A DNA stretch of 64,000 nt from Prevotella herbatica (lineage in GTDB: Bacteria; Bacteroidota; Bacteroidia; Bacteroidales; Bacteroidaceae): contig NZ_AP024484.1 of NCBI RefSeq assembly GCF_017347605.1, forward strand, positions 124,001-188,000. Direction: 5' to 3'. The notes beneath the pieces are model-generated. The model was not told where the DNA came from. It made no database searches and saw only the letters and a list, made by a program, of their open reading frames with translations. Position numbers and translations under genes: made by a program. Shown here piece by piece: positions 37,445-46,021 of the stretch. Positions within the stretch are counted from its first letter, which is position 1, and every line of letters begins with the position of its first letter.

Positions 37445-39835
37445 TTAAAAATGCAATCTTACATCAACACCACATTGGAATGGATTTCCCAATTGGGCGA
37501 AAGTATAGTTTACTCCTGTAGCTGCTGTCTGCACAGCAAAGGTATTATATTTTGTGTCTGTCAAATTACGTCCCCAAAAACTAATGAGCACCTTTCCAAA
37601 GTCTGCATCGGCATGAGCACCTAACACAGCATATAACTTTTGAGAATAAGTATTTGCCTCATCCCAATAAGTCTTACCCTGAGCATTAACATTAGCACCA
37701 AGAGTTATACTTTTAAGTTTACCACACGACATGTCAAAACGATAATCTGCGTACCCACCAATAGTATGCATTGGAACAAAAGGAACATGATTACCAGAAT
37801 AATCAACCGCCTTAGCACCTTCACCATCAATATAATCCTTGAAAGCAGCATGTGTCAAACCATAGCTTACGCCCCAAGTCAAATGATCATTGAAGGCATT
37901 ACCACGAAGACAAGCCTCAATACCACAGCTATAACTCTTGCCAGCATTAGTCATCATACGACCAAATCCGTAATTTCCAGCCATAACAGAAAGTTGTTGA
38001 TTACTAATCTGCATGTAATAGGCTGAAAAATCAAAGTGGATGGAATTATTAAATAAGTTCATATGAGTTCCAACCTCATAGTTCCAGCTTGTCTCAGGCT
38101 TATATGAGATTGTCTTTGATATATTATCATAATATTGAGCATCATGCTGTAATACCATGTTTCCATGTGCAGACTGAGCACTTGCAGAAAGTTCTGTCTG
38201 AAGCACGTCTGAGAACATCTGCATATTGAAACCACCAGCACGATATCCCTTGCTAACAGTAGCATAAACGTTGCTGCCATCATCGCTAAAGCGATAGTTT
38301 AAACCAAACTTTGGCAATAACTGGTCGAAATCATTATGATTCTTATTATTAAGATATGTAGAAACAAGTGCGTCTACATGCTGTCCCATTACATCCTCTG
38401 ATAGCTTTACAGATGCGCTTGTAGCATAGTCGATAGCAACATGAGAATAATCATAGCGCAAACCCAATGTGGCAGTAAGACGTTTTGTTATATCAAAAGC
38501 AGACTCATGATAAAAAGCTAAGTTTGTCGTTGGTGTGTGGAACAATCCAGGAACAGTAGACATCGTCATATCGATTTTGCATCCACCCATACGCTGAATA
38601 AGCGCAGCAGCAGCCTGCTCTCCCATACGTTTAGCCATTGCCTGAAGCATGCCATTGTAGGCATAAGCAGTGATACTACTAGACAACATCTTATTCATAT
38701 CATCGTCAAAATATACAGGAGAATCTGTCTTCAACCACTGTGAAGAGAAATATGTGCCAAAAGCCCAATGCCAGAAACCACCTACAGCATGGTTACCTTT
38801 AAGGGCAAACTCCTGAGTGATAGCATTCTGGAACTGACGCTGTTCCAAGTGCATATAATCTTGAGGAAGGTAATCTTGATCCATAAGCATGTTATCACGA
38901 AGATACTGATAACTTGTAGTACTTGTAAAATCAAAATAATTAGCTTTGAAACCAACAGTAAATGCGGTATTCAACATATTACGACGATACCCAGACTGCC
39001 TGTTGGTATTTGGCATCGCAGTAGAACCAGTTTTAGCATCTAGCATTCCATAAGGGAAACCATTCTGATTTACATATTGATAATCAGCAAGAAAGTTAAG
39101 ACTTATTCTGTCGGTTGGCTCAGCAACTAATCTTAAACGACCACCTGCTTCATCATACTTATCTGCATGTTCACCAGAATAAGTATTACGGAAAAATCCA
39201 TTTTGTCCATTATAGAAACCAGCCAAAGACATACCAAACTTATCGCTGAACTTTGAATAATTGGCAAACTCAACATTGCGATAAAAGCGTGAGCCAATAC
39301 CAAGGTTAACGTCTGTACCCTGATAATTAAGAGGATTCTTCGTATAAAGTCTAACAAGTCCACCTTCAGTATTCTGTCCAAGTGTTCCCTGTGGACCACG
39401 CAATACATCTACACGATCAAGCTGATAGGTATGGAAATTAAATGCACTCTTGCTTATAAGTGGCATCCCGTCAAGATAGAATCCAACTGCCGGACTATTT
39501 ACTCTACTACCAATACCACGCATATACATAGAAGAAGTGATGCGCGAGCCATAATTTGGCATAGCAAAAGAAGGAACAAATACAGACAACTCGCGAATAT
39601 CGCGAACGCCTAAGCTATATATTTCCTTACTTGAAAATACACTACTGCTTAAAGATTGCTGACGAAGTCTTTGAAATTCTTTCGGCTGACTGATAACAAC
39701 AACCTCATCCAAGTCATGGACACGTGAAGAGTCAAGAAGACTGATATTGGCAAAAGGATTGCGCAATGTTCCTGCCATTGAACTACCAAGAGAAGCCGCG
39801 GCAAAAATAATTGCCAAAGATACATTCTTATTCAT
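37445..39835 (-). CDS. TonB-dependent outer-membrane receptor
   Basis: 796 residues. Signal peptide about 1-21. A TonB box DEVVVI lies near residue 43, then the plug domain (SVFVPSFAMPNYGSRITSS; YLDGMPLISK; DVLRGPQGTLGQNTEGG near 145-165) and a 22-strand-type barrel ending in an aromatic-terminated strand (CGVDVRLHF). It lacks the N-terminal carboxypeptidase-like domain of SusC proteins and has no SusD partner here, so it resembles siderophore/cobalamin-type receptors rather than glycan importers. Substrate unknown. TAACTTTG box at 39861-39868. Confidence 0.93.
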   Translation of the reverse strand: MNKNVSLAIIFAAASLGSSMAGTLRNPFANISLLDSSRVHDLDEVVVISQPKEFQRLRQQSLSSSVFSSKEIYSLGVRDIRELSVFVPSFAMPNYGSRITSSMYMRGIGSRVNSPAVGFYLDGMPLISKSAFNFHTYQLDRVDVLRGPQGTLGQNTEGGLVRLYTKNPLNYQGTDVNLGIGSRFYRNVEFANYSKFSDKFGMSLAGFYNGQNGFFRNTYSGEHADKYDEAGGRLRLVAEPTDRISLNFLADYQYVNQNGFPYGMLDAKTGSTAMPNTNRQSGYRRNMLNTAFTVGFKANYFDFTSTTSYQYLRDNMLMDQDYLPQDYMHLEQRQFQNAITQEFALKGNHAVGGFWHWAFGTYFSSQWLKTDSPVYFDDDMNKMLSSSITAYAYNGMLQAMAKRMGEQAAAALIQRMGGCKIDMTMSTVPGLFHTPTTNLAFYHESAFDITKRLTATLGLRYDYSHVAIDYATSASVKLSEDVMGQHVDALVSTYLNNKNHNDFDQLLPKFGLNYRFSDDGSNVYATVSKGYRAGGFNMQMFSDVLQTELSASAQSAHGNMVLQHDAQYYDNISKTISYKPETSWNYEVGTHMNLFNNSIHFDFSAYYMQISNQQLSVMAGNYGFGRMMTNAGKSYSCGIEACLRGNAFNDHLTWGVSYGLTHAAFKDYIDGEGAKAVDYSGNHVPFVPMHTIGGYADYRFDMSCGKLKSITLGANVNAQGKTYWDEANTYSQKLYAVLGAHADADFGKVLISFWGRNLTDTKYNTFAVQTAATGVNYTFAQLGNPFQCGVDVRLHF

Positions 39836-39901
39836 ATTCCGTAATAATAATTTACGGATGCAAAGTTAGTGATTTAAATAATATTATGAAATCCTTATTT
39901 A

Positions 39902-40915
39902 TTATGAATTTTCGGCACCACAAACAGGACAATGCCCTTTATGACGCATAGATGCTCCGCAATTTCCACATATATACGTTGTACGATTAGTAGAAATGAA
40001 TCTATATAATGCAAAAAAGACATAAGCTACTAAGAATATATATCCTATATAATATAAGGTTGTGATACTAAACAATATATAATTTACAGCACATACCCCT
40101 GCCAAACCACCAAGATAAAGCACTGCTTCTGAGAATGGTAGTTTATGAAGTGTGTCGTCAACGGCCGCTATTGCAACAATAAGAATAGCCCATACTGAGA
40201 CCAAGAATATAGACAACAAAGGAGCTACTGAATATGGATTCAATGTAGGGTGAAAATAAAAATGACGCCAGACATCTGGGACAAAATTCTGAATACTGGC
40301 ATAAAAAGTAGCAGAACATGCAACGATGATAGCCAAGAGAGTTGGATAAAAGGAATCTATATCCCGGAAATGTACTATCTTGGCGTTTTTACGCATAATA
40401 GTACGAATCATATAACTGAATGATATCAATGCCAATACAACAAGGAATATCAACAAGTGGGCATCTGAGAATGTTGAAATGAATTGTGAGATGGGATCGT
40501 CGGGAACCACTTTTGGTAATAATATTGACTCACGTTGCCAACCGAATGTAGACTGGTCACGTGCTACCTGTACCCATACAGAATCAATTGAATCTGTAGG
40601 TATAATTCTTATATCAGCAACAACTAGATGATCGTGCTTGTGCAAATATATTGTGTCTGTAGGCAGATATGCTGAAACTTCCTCTGGCTGCTGCCTAATA
40701 AGGGCTAGAGAATCAGATTTAACAATAAAATTATAATTCTTGGTATAGTAATGATTACTTTCAAAAGACAAAGAATCTTTCTGCTTTGCACTATATATTA
40801 CCATAGCGCCATGAGTTACAGGCTTGTGATGATAACAAGAAGAAAACAGCAGGAGAACTGTGACCAGCAAGCTCACCAACCAAAAATTATTATTGTTAAT
40901 CTTTTTATTCAGCAT
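39902..40915 (-). CDS. Lipoprotein-like membrane protein with C-terminal zinc ribbon
   Basis: 337 residues from the ATG at 40915; another ATG at 40921 adds two residues. Both overlap the end of the U32 gene. The N-terminus has a hydrophobic segment ending in FSSC, so it may be a lipoprotein. Residues about 45-150 look like an extracytoplasmic domain with SH3-like features (VWVQVARDQSTFGWQRES). Five hydrophobic helices follow, then a CxxC-x9-CxxC zinc ribbon (CGNCGASMRHKGHCPVCG) at the end. The lipoprotein and ribbon combination is odd; if the ribbon is cytosolic, the first segment is a membrane anchor. Function unknown. Confidence 0.78.
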   Translation of the reverse strand: MLNKKINNNNFWLVSLLVTVLLLFSSCYHHKPVTHGAMVIYSAKQKDSLSFESNHYYTKNYNFIVKSDSLALIRQQPEEVSAYLPTDTIYLHKHDHLVVADIRIIPTDSIDSVWVQVARDQSTFGWQRESILLPKVVPDDPISQFISTFSDAHLLIFLVVLALISFSYMIRTIMRKNAKIVHFRDIDSFYPTLLAIIVACSATFYASIQNFVPDVWRHFYFHPTLNPYSVAPLLSIFLVSVWAILIVAIAAVDDTLHKLPFSEAVLYLGGLAGVCAVNYILFSITTLYYIGYIFLVAYVFFALYRFISTNRTTYICGNCGASMRHKGHCPVCGAENS

Positions 40916-42770
40916 AGACATTCATCTGACATTCAACACAATTAAATTCCAATCTGAACTTTCTACCATCATATAGGCGAAGATATAAAGGTTCGCTCCA
41001 TAGAGGCTTTTGTCCACCACGTTTCACACAATATCCAAAAGTATAACGTAGACAATGCCTGCACTGCATGATGAGAGGTTGCTTTACCGGTGAAAGCTCG
41101 TAGGCTGGTTGATATTTAATCAATCCCTTATTCTCATAAAAATCACGTGCAAATTCATTTGATATATTATATAGGTATGGATGTTTGCCATACTCTTTTG
41201 GGAATGTATTTTCTTTAATTGAACTTTCAGGCAAAGAGTGATGTTCAACATTTGTTGTGACAACTCCTATTTCTGCAAGTTTTTCGATAGCATCACGACG
41301 CAAATCAGACAAAAGACTTGATGGAATGAAATACTGATCAGCACCTGCAGCAATGATTATATCAGAACAATGATAAACTGTATTTCCCAATTTACCAAGT
41401 TGTCTTACAATATTATCATGTTGTGGCTTATTTGCTATCTGATGTTCAAACACGATCGTTGATGTTGCTGAGAAGTTCAATTCATCATTGAATATCTTTA
41501 AAGAAAAGCCTCCATCAATAGCCTCAAAAAACATTTTAATAGCTATCTTTCTCTCTGCAGTATCACCAGTCAACAGCTTGTTAAAAGCTACATCATTGTT
41601 ACGATAAAGAACTGTTCCTGGTTTTAAATGCTCAGGCATCTTGAATGGGAATAATCTATTGCCAACAGCTTTATTAACACGAAAGCCTTCTAATTCGTGT
41701 TCGCTATTGATAAAGCACAATCCATCACCATTTGCAAACATGGCTGTGCCAGCAACATTAAATGAATTAGAACTTATTTCTTTCACCTTACCAACGTACT
41801 CACCCATAGCCTTAGGCGTATCGAAACTAGCGATATCAGGTTGGCGACCATTAAGGAAATAGGTTGTAAAACCTCTATTGAATGTCTTTTTAAGATTAGG
41901 CTCAAATGTATATTCAACATGTCCGAAAGAGGCACGACGATAAACAGCAGGATGCTTCTTGATGATTTTATCGAGCTGCAAACTATAAGCTGTTACAACA
42001 TTCTTAACATAATCAACATCCTTCAGTCTACCTTCTATCTTGAAAGAACAAGCTCCACTTTCAGCTAGCAGTTCCAAATTATCAATCTGGCACATATCTC
42101 GCAATGACAACAAGTGACGCTGATGTTCTATCTCATGGTCTTCTGAATCTACAAGATCAAATTTCATGCGACAGAATTGGGCACACTCTCCTCTATTGGC
42201 ACTACGATTAAAACAATATTGAGAAGCATAACATACGCCTGAATAACTAACACAAAGGGCACCATGAACAAATACTTCCAATTCAATGTTTGGAACATTC
42301 TGATGTATTGCGGCGATTTCTTCAGCAGACAATTCACGTGCAAGTACTGCACGCTTGAAACCTAGTTCACGAAGATATTCAACTTTATCAGAACTGCGAT
42401 TATCTGTCTGTGTAGAAGCATGAAGTTCTATGCTAAAGCCATCTTTTTCTTTCAGTTCTTCAACAAGTTTCAAAACACCCATATCCTGAACAAGCAAAGC
42501 ATCAACTCCGATTTCGTTTAACTGTAAAAGAAGCTTGCGTGTGTCATCAATTTCGTTATCATATATAATCGTATTTACAGTTACATACACTTTTGCACCA
42601 AACTTATGAGCATAGTCGCACAACGTTTTTATGTCTTCAACAGAATTTCCAGCAGCGGCACGTGCGCTAAAACGTGATGCTCCTATGTACACAGCATCAG
42701 CACCATGACTGATTGCAGCCATTCCACATTCAATATTCTTTGCCGGAGCTAATAATTCAAGTGAACGCAT
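40905..42770 (-). CDS. U32-family peptidase, RlhA-like
   Basis: 621 residues, near the length of E. coli RlhA. LLAPAKNIECGMAAISHGADAVYIG opens a TIM-barrel-like U32 domain. VFVHGALCVSYSGVCYASQ with RGECAQFCRMKF holds the four-Cys cluster motif near residues 170-205. Family members RlhA and TrhP are RNA hydroxylation factors rather than proteases. RlhA modifies 23S rRNA C2501. A C-terminal Cys-rich segment (CRHCLRYTFGYC, CVECQ) is extra. It follows metA by 31 bases in the same direction. Confidence 0.88.
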   Translation of the reverse strand: MRSLELLAPAKNIECGMAAISHGADAVYIGASRFSARAAAGNSVEDIKTLCDYAHKFGAKVYVTVNTIIYDNEIDDTRKLLLQLNEIGVDALLVQDMGVLKLVEELKEKDGFSIELHASTQTDNRSSDKVEYLRELGFKRAVLARELSAEEIAAIHQNVPNIELEVFVHGALCVSYSGVCYASQYCFNRSANRGECAQFCRMKFDLVDSEDHEIEHQRHLLSLRDMCQIDNLELLAESGACSFKIEGRLKDVDYVKNVVTAYSLQLDKIIKKHPAVYRRASFGHVEYTFEPNLKKTFNRGFTTYFLNGRQPDIASFDTPKAMGEYVGKVKEISSNSFNVAGTAMFANGDGLCFINSEHELEGFRVNKAVGNRLFPFKMPEHLKPGTVLYRNNDVAFNKLLTGDTAERKIAIKMFFEAIDGGFSLKIFNDELNFSATSTIVFEHQIANKPQHDNIVRQLGKLGNTVYHCSDIIIAAGADQYFIPSSLLSDLRRDAIEKLAEIGVVTTNVEHHSLPESSIKENTFPKEYGKHPYLYNISNEFARDFYENKGLIKYQPAYELSPVKQPLIMQCRHCLRYTFGYCVKRGGQKPLWSEPLYLRLYDGRKFRLEFNCVECQMNVYAE

Positions 42771-42801
42771 TATATCTAATTTCTTAATTTACAGTTACTG
42801 A

Positions 42802-43719
42802 TTAACGAATATCATCAATATTATATGGAGTCTCCTGATATACATAGTAGTTAATCCAATTGCTATATAAAAGGTTAGCATGCGCACGCCAAGTAACAAG
42901 AGGATCATTGTCAGGATTGTTATCTCTGTAATAATTAAAAGGTAATTCTACATCATCCCTTGTGCCAAGATCTCGCTTATACTCTTTATCAAGAGTATCA
43001 GGAGCATATTCAAGATGTCCAGTGATGAAGAATTCTCTGCCACCACGTGCCATGACCATACTAACACCACTATCAGGAGATTCAGCGATTATCTTTAAAT
43101 CATCAATCTTCTCAATATCGTTACGATGAACTTCAGTGTGACGACTCTGTGGCATATTGAATAAATCGTCAAAGCCACGGAATATTGGCAATGTTGGTTC
43201 TAAAGGATATTGTCCAAAGATTCCAAACATTTTCTTTGCTAATGAATATTTTGGTATGTCGTAGAAATGATAAAGTGCAGCCATTGCACCCCAACAAAGA
43301 TACATTGTACTAGTGACATGCGTACGCGCCCAATCAAAAATATTTGTTATCTCGGGCCAATATTGAACATCTTCATAATTCATTGTCTCTATCGGAGCAC
43401 CTGTGATTATCATTCCGTCAAACTTATGCCTTTTAAGTTCATCAAAATCCTTATAAAACATCATCATGTGCTCAATAGGTGTGTTCTTTGGAGTATGACT
43501 TTTCAGTTTCATAAAATATATTTCAACCTGTAAAGGCGTGTTTGAAAGCAAGCGTACCAAATCTGTTTCTGTGGTTATCTTCAAGGGCATAAGATTTAAT
43601 ACAACGATTCTCAACGGACGAATTTCCTGACTATGAGCCCTTGTTTCGTCCATTACAAATATATTTTCTTTCTTAAGTATTTCAATAGCTGGTAATTTAT
43701 CCGGCAATCTTAACGGCAT
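42802..43719 (-). CDS. metA: Homoserine O-acyltransferase, probably acetyl-CoA-specific
   Basis: 305 residues, MetA family, first committed step of methionine synthesis from homoserine. Catalytic Cys142 (YLCWGAMAA), His235 and Glu237 (TGHLEYAP) are all in place. Residue 111 is Glu (GAPIE); from studies of the family, Glu at 111 favours acetyl-CoA and Gly favours succinyl-CoA. So this is predicted to be a transacetylase despite the usual succinyltransferase name. A strong promoter at 43750-43780 lies in a duplicated 40-bp sequence. Confidence 0.95.
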   Translation of the reverse strand: MPLRLPDKLPAIEILKKENIFVMDETRAHSQEIRPLRIVVLNLMPLKITTETDLVRLLSNTPLQVEIYFMKLKSHTPKNTPIEHMMMFYKDFDELKRHKFDGMIITGAPIETMNYEDVQYWPEITNIFDWARTHVTSTMYLCWGAMAALYHFYDIPKYSLAKKMFGIFGQYPLEPTLPIFRGFDDLFNMPQSRHTEVHRNDIEKIDDLKIIAESPDSGVSMVMARGGREFFITGHLEYAPDTLDKEYKRDLGTRDDVELPFNYYRDNNPDNDPLVTWRAHANLLYSNWINYYVYQETPYNIDDIR

Positions 43720-43749
43720 AGTTTATCCTTTCACTTATAAAATTATATG

Positions 43750-43780
43750 CAAAGATAACGCAAATTGAATACAATACAAA
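43750..43780 (-). promoter_or_regulatory. Promoter of metA
   Basis: Minus strand: TTTG (43777-43780), 19 bases, TATCTTTG (43750-43757). Leader to the ATG at 43719 is about 25 nt. Confidence 0.75.
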
Positions 43781-43868
43781 AAGAATTCATTCTTTTTTAT
43801 TGTTGAGATGCAGCTTATCTTATCTAAGGATAACGCAAATTGAATACAATACAAAAAGAATTCATTCT
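43754..43868. repeat. Two direct copies of a 40-bp sequence at the metA promoter
   Basis: Identical 40-base blocks at 43754-43793 and 43829-43868, 75 bases apart start to start. Both begin gataacgcaaattgaata. The first holds the metA -33 box and half of its -7 box. The second carries the same -33 sequence, but its -7 position reads TATCCTTA instead of TATCTTTG. Confidence 0.9.
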
Positions 43869-43901
43869 CTCTTATCTTTAAAAGGTTGCTTATCTTTATA
43901 C

Positions 43902-43933
43902 AAAAAAAGGTGCTGGAAACATGTTCCAGCACC
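43902..43933 (-). terminator. Terminator of the M13 peptidase gene
   Basis: Perfect stem ggtgctggaa / ttccagcacc with a short loop, T-run on the minus strand, 26 bases after the stop at 43959. Confidence 0.9.
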
Positions 43934-43958
43934 AATTATAATTATTAAAAATAATATT

Positions 43959-45995
43959 TTACCAAAGCTGCAAACGCTCACTTTCTGGCAAATACATCTT
44001 ATCACCCTTCTTAATGTTCCATGCCTTATAGAAAGCTGCAACATGAGGAAGAGCTCCGTTTACACGCCATTCACCAAGAGAATGAGGATCACGCTTTACA
44101 CGATTGCGAATTTCTTTTTCTGTAATGTTCTGTCCCCAAACACCAGCATAAGCAAGGAAGAAACGCTGAGCAGGAGTGAAACCATCCTTATCTTTCAAAG
44201 CCTTATTTGCAGTAGCCTTCATTAATGCATTGTAAGCAACCATCAAACCTCCGTGGTCTGCAAGGTTCTCACCTAATGTAAACTTACCATTAGAATGTAG
44301 TCCAGGAAGAACTTCTATTCCATCAAAATAGTCTGCATACATCTTAGCACGGCTATCAAAGCCCTTTGCATCACTGGCAGTCCACCAATCCTTCATATTA
44401 CCATCAGAATCATATTGACGACCCTGATCATCAAATCCGTGAGTCATCTCATGTCCAATGACAACACCGATAGCACCATAATTGAATGCTGCATCAGCCT
44501 TAGGATCAAAGAAAGGATACTGAAGAATACCAGCTGGGAAACAAATCTCGTTTGTTGTAGGGTTGTAATAAGCATTAACAGTCTGAGGCGTCATAAACCA
44601 CTCATCCTTATCAACAGGCTTACCAGCTTTGTCAGCAATGCGCTTATCATGAGCAAACTTACGACATGCCATTACATTTTCGTAGTAACTCTTAGATGGA
44701 TCTATAGTAAGTTTGCTATAATCAGTCCACTTGTTAGGATAACCTATCTTAACATAGAATTTGTCTAACTTTTTATGTGCATTTGCTTTAGTTGTATCGC
44801 TCATCCATGTCTGAGCGTCAATACGCTCTCCAAGACTTAGCTGAAGATTCTTTACGAGCTCAGTCATCATCTTCTTAGAAGACTCTGGGAAGAAACGCTT
44901 TGAATACATACGACCGAGAGCCTCGCCCATCTGTGCTTCTACCTGATTTGTAGCACGCTTCCAAAGAGGATAATCCTCTTTACGGCCACTCATTGCCTTA
45001 CCAAAGAAATCGAAGTTTGCTTCACGGATTTCATCAGAAAGATAGCTAGCACTATTCTGAATAACATCCCACTCCATAAGAGCCTTGATCTCGTCGGCTG
45101 TCTGCAATGACATCAACTTGTCAAGACCTGTCATAAATGCAGGCTGACCAACAACCATTGACTGAATGTATTCACTCTTTATACCCTCAGCATTAGAAAG
45201 TTGCTCCAAAGGAATATTAGGATAATCAGACTTAAATTCAGCAAGAGTCATCTTATTGTAATTAGCCTGAGGATCACGAAGTTCTGTCATGCTCTTAGAA
45301 ATAAGAGCAACCAATGTCTCCTGACGGAAAATATCAGCACTCTTTGCCAGAGCAGCAGCCTCGTCAAAGCCATATAGCTTAAAGAGACGTGCAATGTGCT
45401 TTTTATAAGCTTCACGAATAGCAACTGTAGCAGAATCATTATTTACGTAATAATCTTTCTGTCCTAAAGTAAGACCACCCTGAGAAATAGACAATATGTT
45501 GTTTTTTACATCTTTCTCATCTGCACTGAAATATGAACCAAACTGAATACCATATCCCTGTGCAGCATATTTAATTTGCAAAGCGCGCAAATCATTAACT
45601 GTCTTCGCAGCTTCGATTTCATCTAGCATCGATTTTACAGGAGCGATTCCAGCTTTGTTACGTGCAGCTACATCAAGAGACTGCTTGTAGAAATCAGATA
45701 GCTTCTGCTCAATTGACCCCTTTTTGAACTTCTTTTTCTGAAGATCACTAAGGATACTGTTAATACGCTTGTTGTTGTCTTCCTGCAACTGATCAAAACT
45801 ACCAAAACGGCTATATGCAGCTGGCAGCGGATTGTTTTTCTGCCAACCACCAGTAGCAAACTGGTAGAAATTGTCCTGAGGACGAACAGACTTGTCGAAG
45901 TTTTTCTCCACAAGTCCCGAATTATTCTGTGCTACACCAACCATTGGTGCTGCAGCAAACATCATAATCGGAAATAAACTTTTCATTTTCATCAT
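43959..45995 (-). CDS. M13-family (neprilysin-like) secreted zinc metallopeptidase
   Basis: 678 residues. Signal peptide about 1-22 (ends GVAQ). The zinc site HEMTH lies near residues 514-518 (VIGHEMTHGFDDQGR) and the third ligand Glu is in ENLADHGG near 577. NAYYNPTTNEICFPAGIL is the family substrate-site motif. The usual C-terminal CxxW is replaced by a plain LQLW end. Family members cut peptides in the periplasm or outside. It starts 26 bases after the ABC-F gene, so cotranscription is likely. Confidence 0.95.
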   Translation of the reverse strand: MMKMKSLFPIMMFAAAPMVGVAQNNSGLVEKNFDKSVRPQDNFYQFATGGWQKNNPLPAAYSRFGSFDQLQEDNNKRINSILSDLQKKKFKKGSIEQKLSDFYKQSLDVAARNKAGIAPVKSMLDEIEAAKTVNDLRALQIKYAAQGYGIQFGSYFSADEKDVKNNILSISQGGLTLGQKDYYVNNDSATVAIREAYKKHIARLFKLYGFDEAAALAKSADIFRQETLVALISKSMTELRDPQANYNKMTLAEFKSDYPNIPLEQLSNAEGIKSEYIQSMVVGQPAFMTGLDKLMSLQTADEIKALMEWDVIQNSASYLSDEIREANFDFFGKAMSGRKEDYPLWKRATNQVEAQMGEALGRMYSKRFFPESSKKMMTELVKNLQLSLGERIDAQTWMSDTTKANAHKKLDKFYVKIGYPNKWTDYSKLTIDPSKSYYENVMACRKFAHDKRIADKAGKPVDKDEWFMTPQTVNAYYNPTTNEICFPAGILQYPFFDPKADAAFNYGAIGVVIGHEMTHGFDDQGRQYDSDGNMKDWWTASDAKGFDSRAKMYADYFDGIEVLPGLHSNGKFTLGENLADHGGLMVAYNALMKATANKALKDKDGFTPAQRFFLAYAGVWGQNITEKEIRNRVKRDPHSLGEWRVNGALPHVAAFYKAWNIKKGDKMYLPESERLQLW

Positions 45996-46021
45996 CTAAA
46001 TAGTTTATGTTTATAATATTA

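Noticed and set aside
43735..43935. 66-codon minus-strand ORF upstream of metA
   Set aside because: It is simply the translated 40-bp duplication plus a terminator; no start signal and no family likeness.
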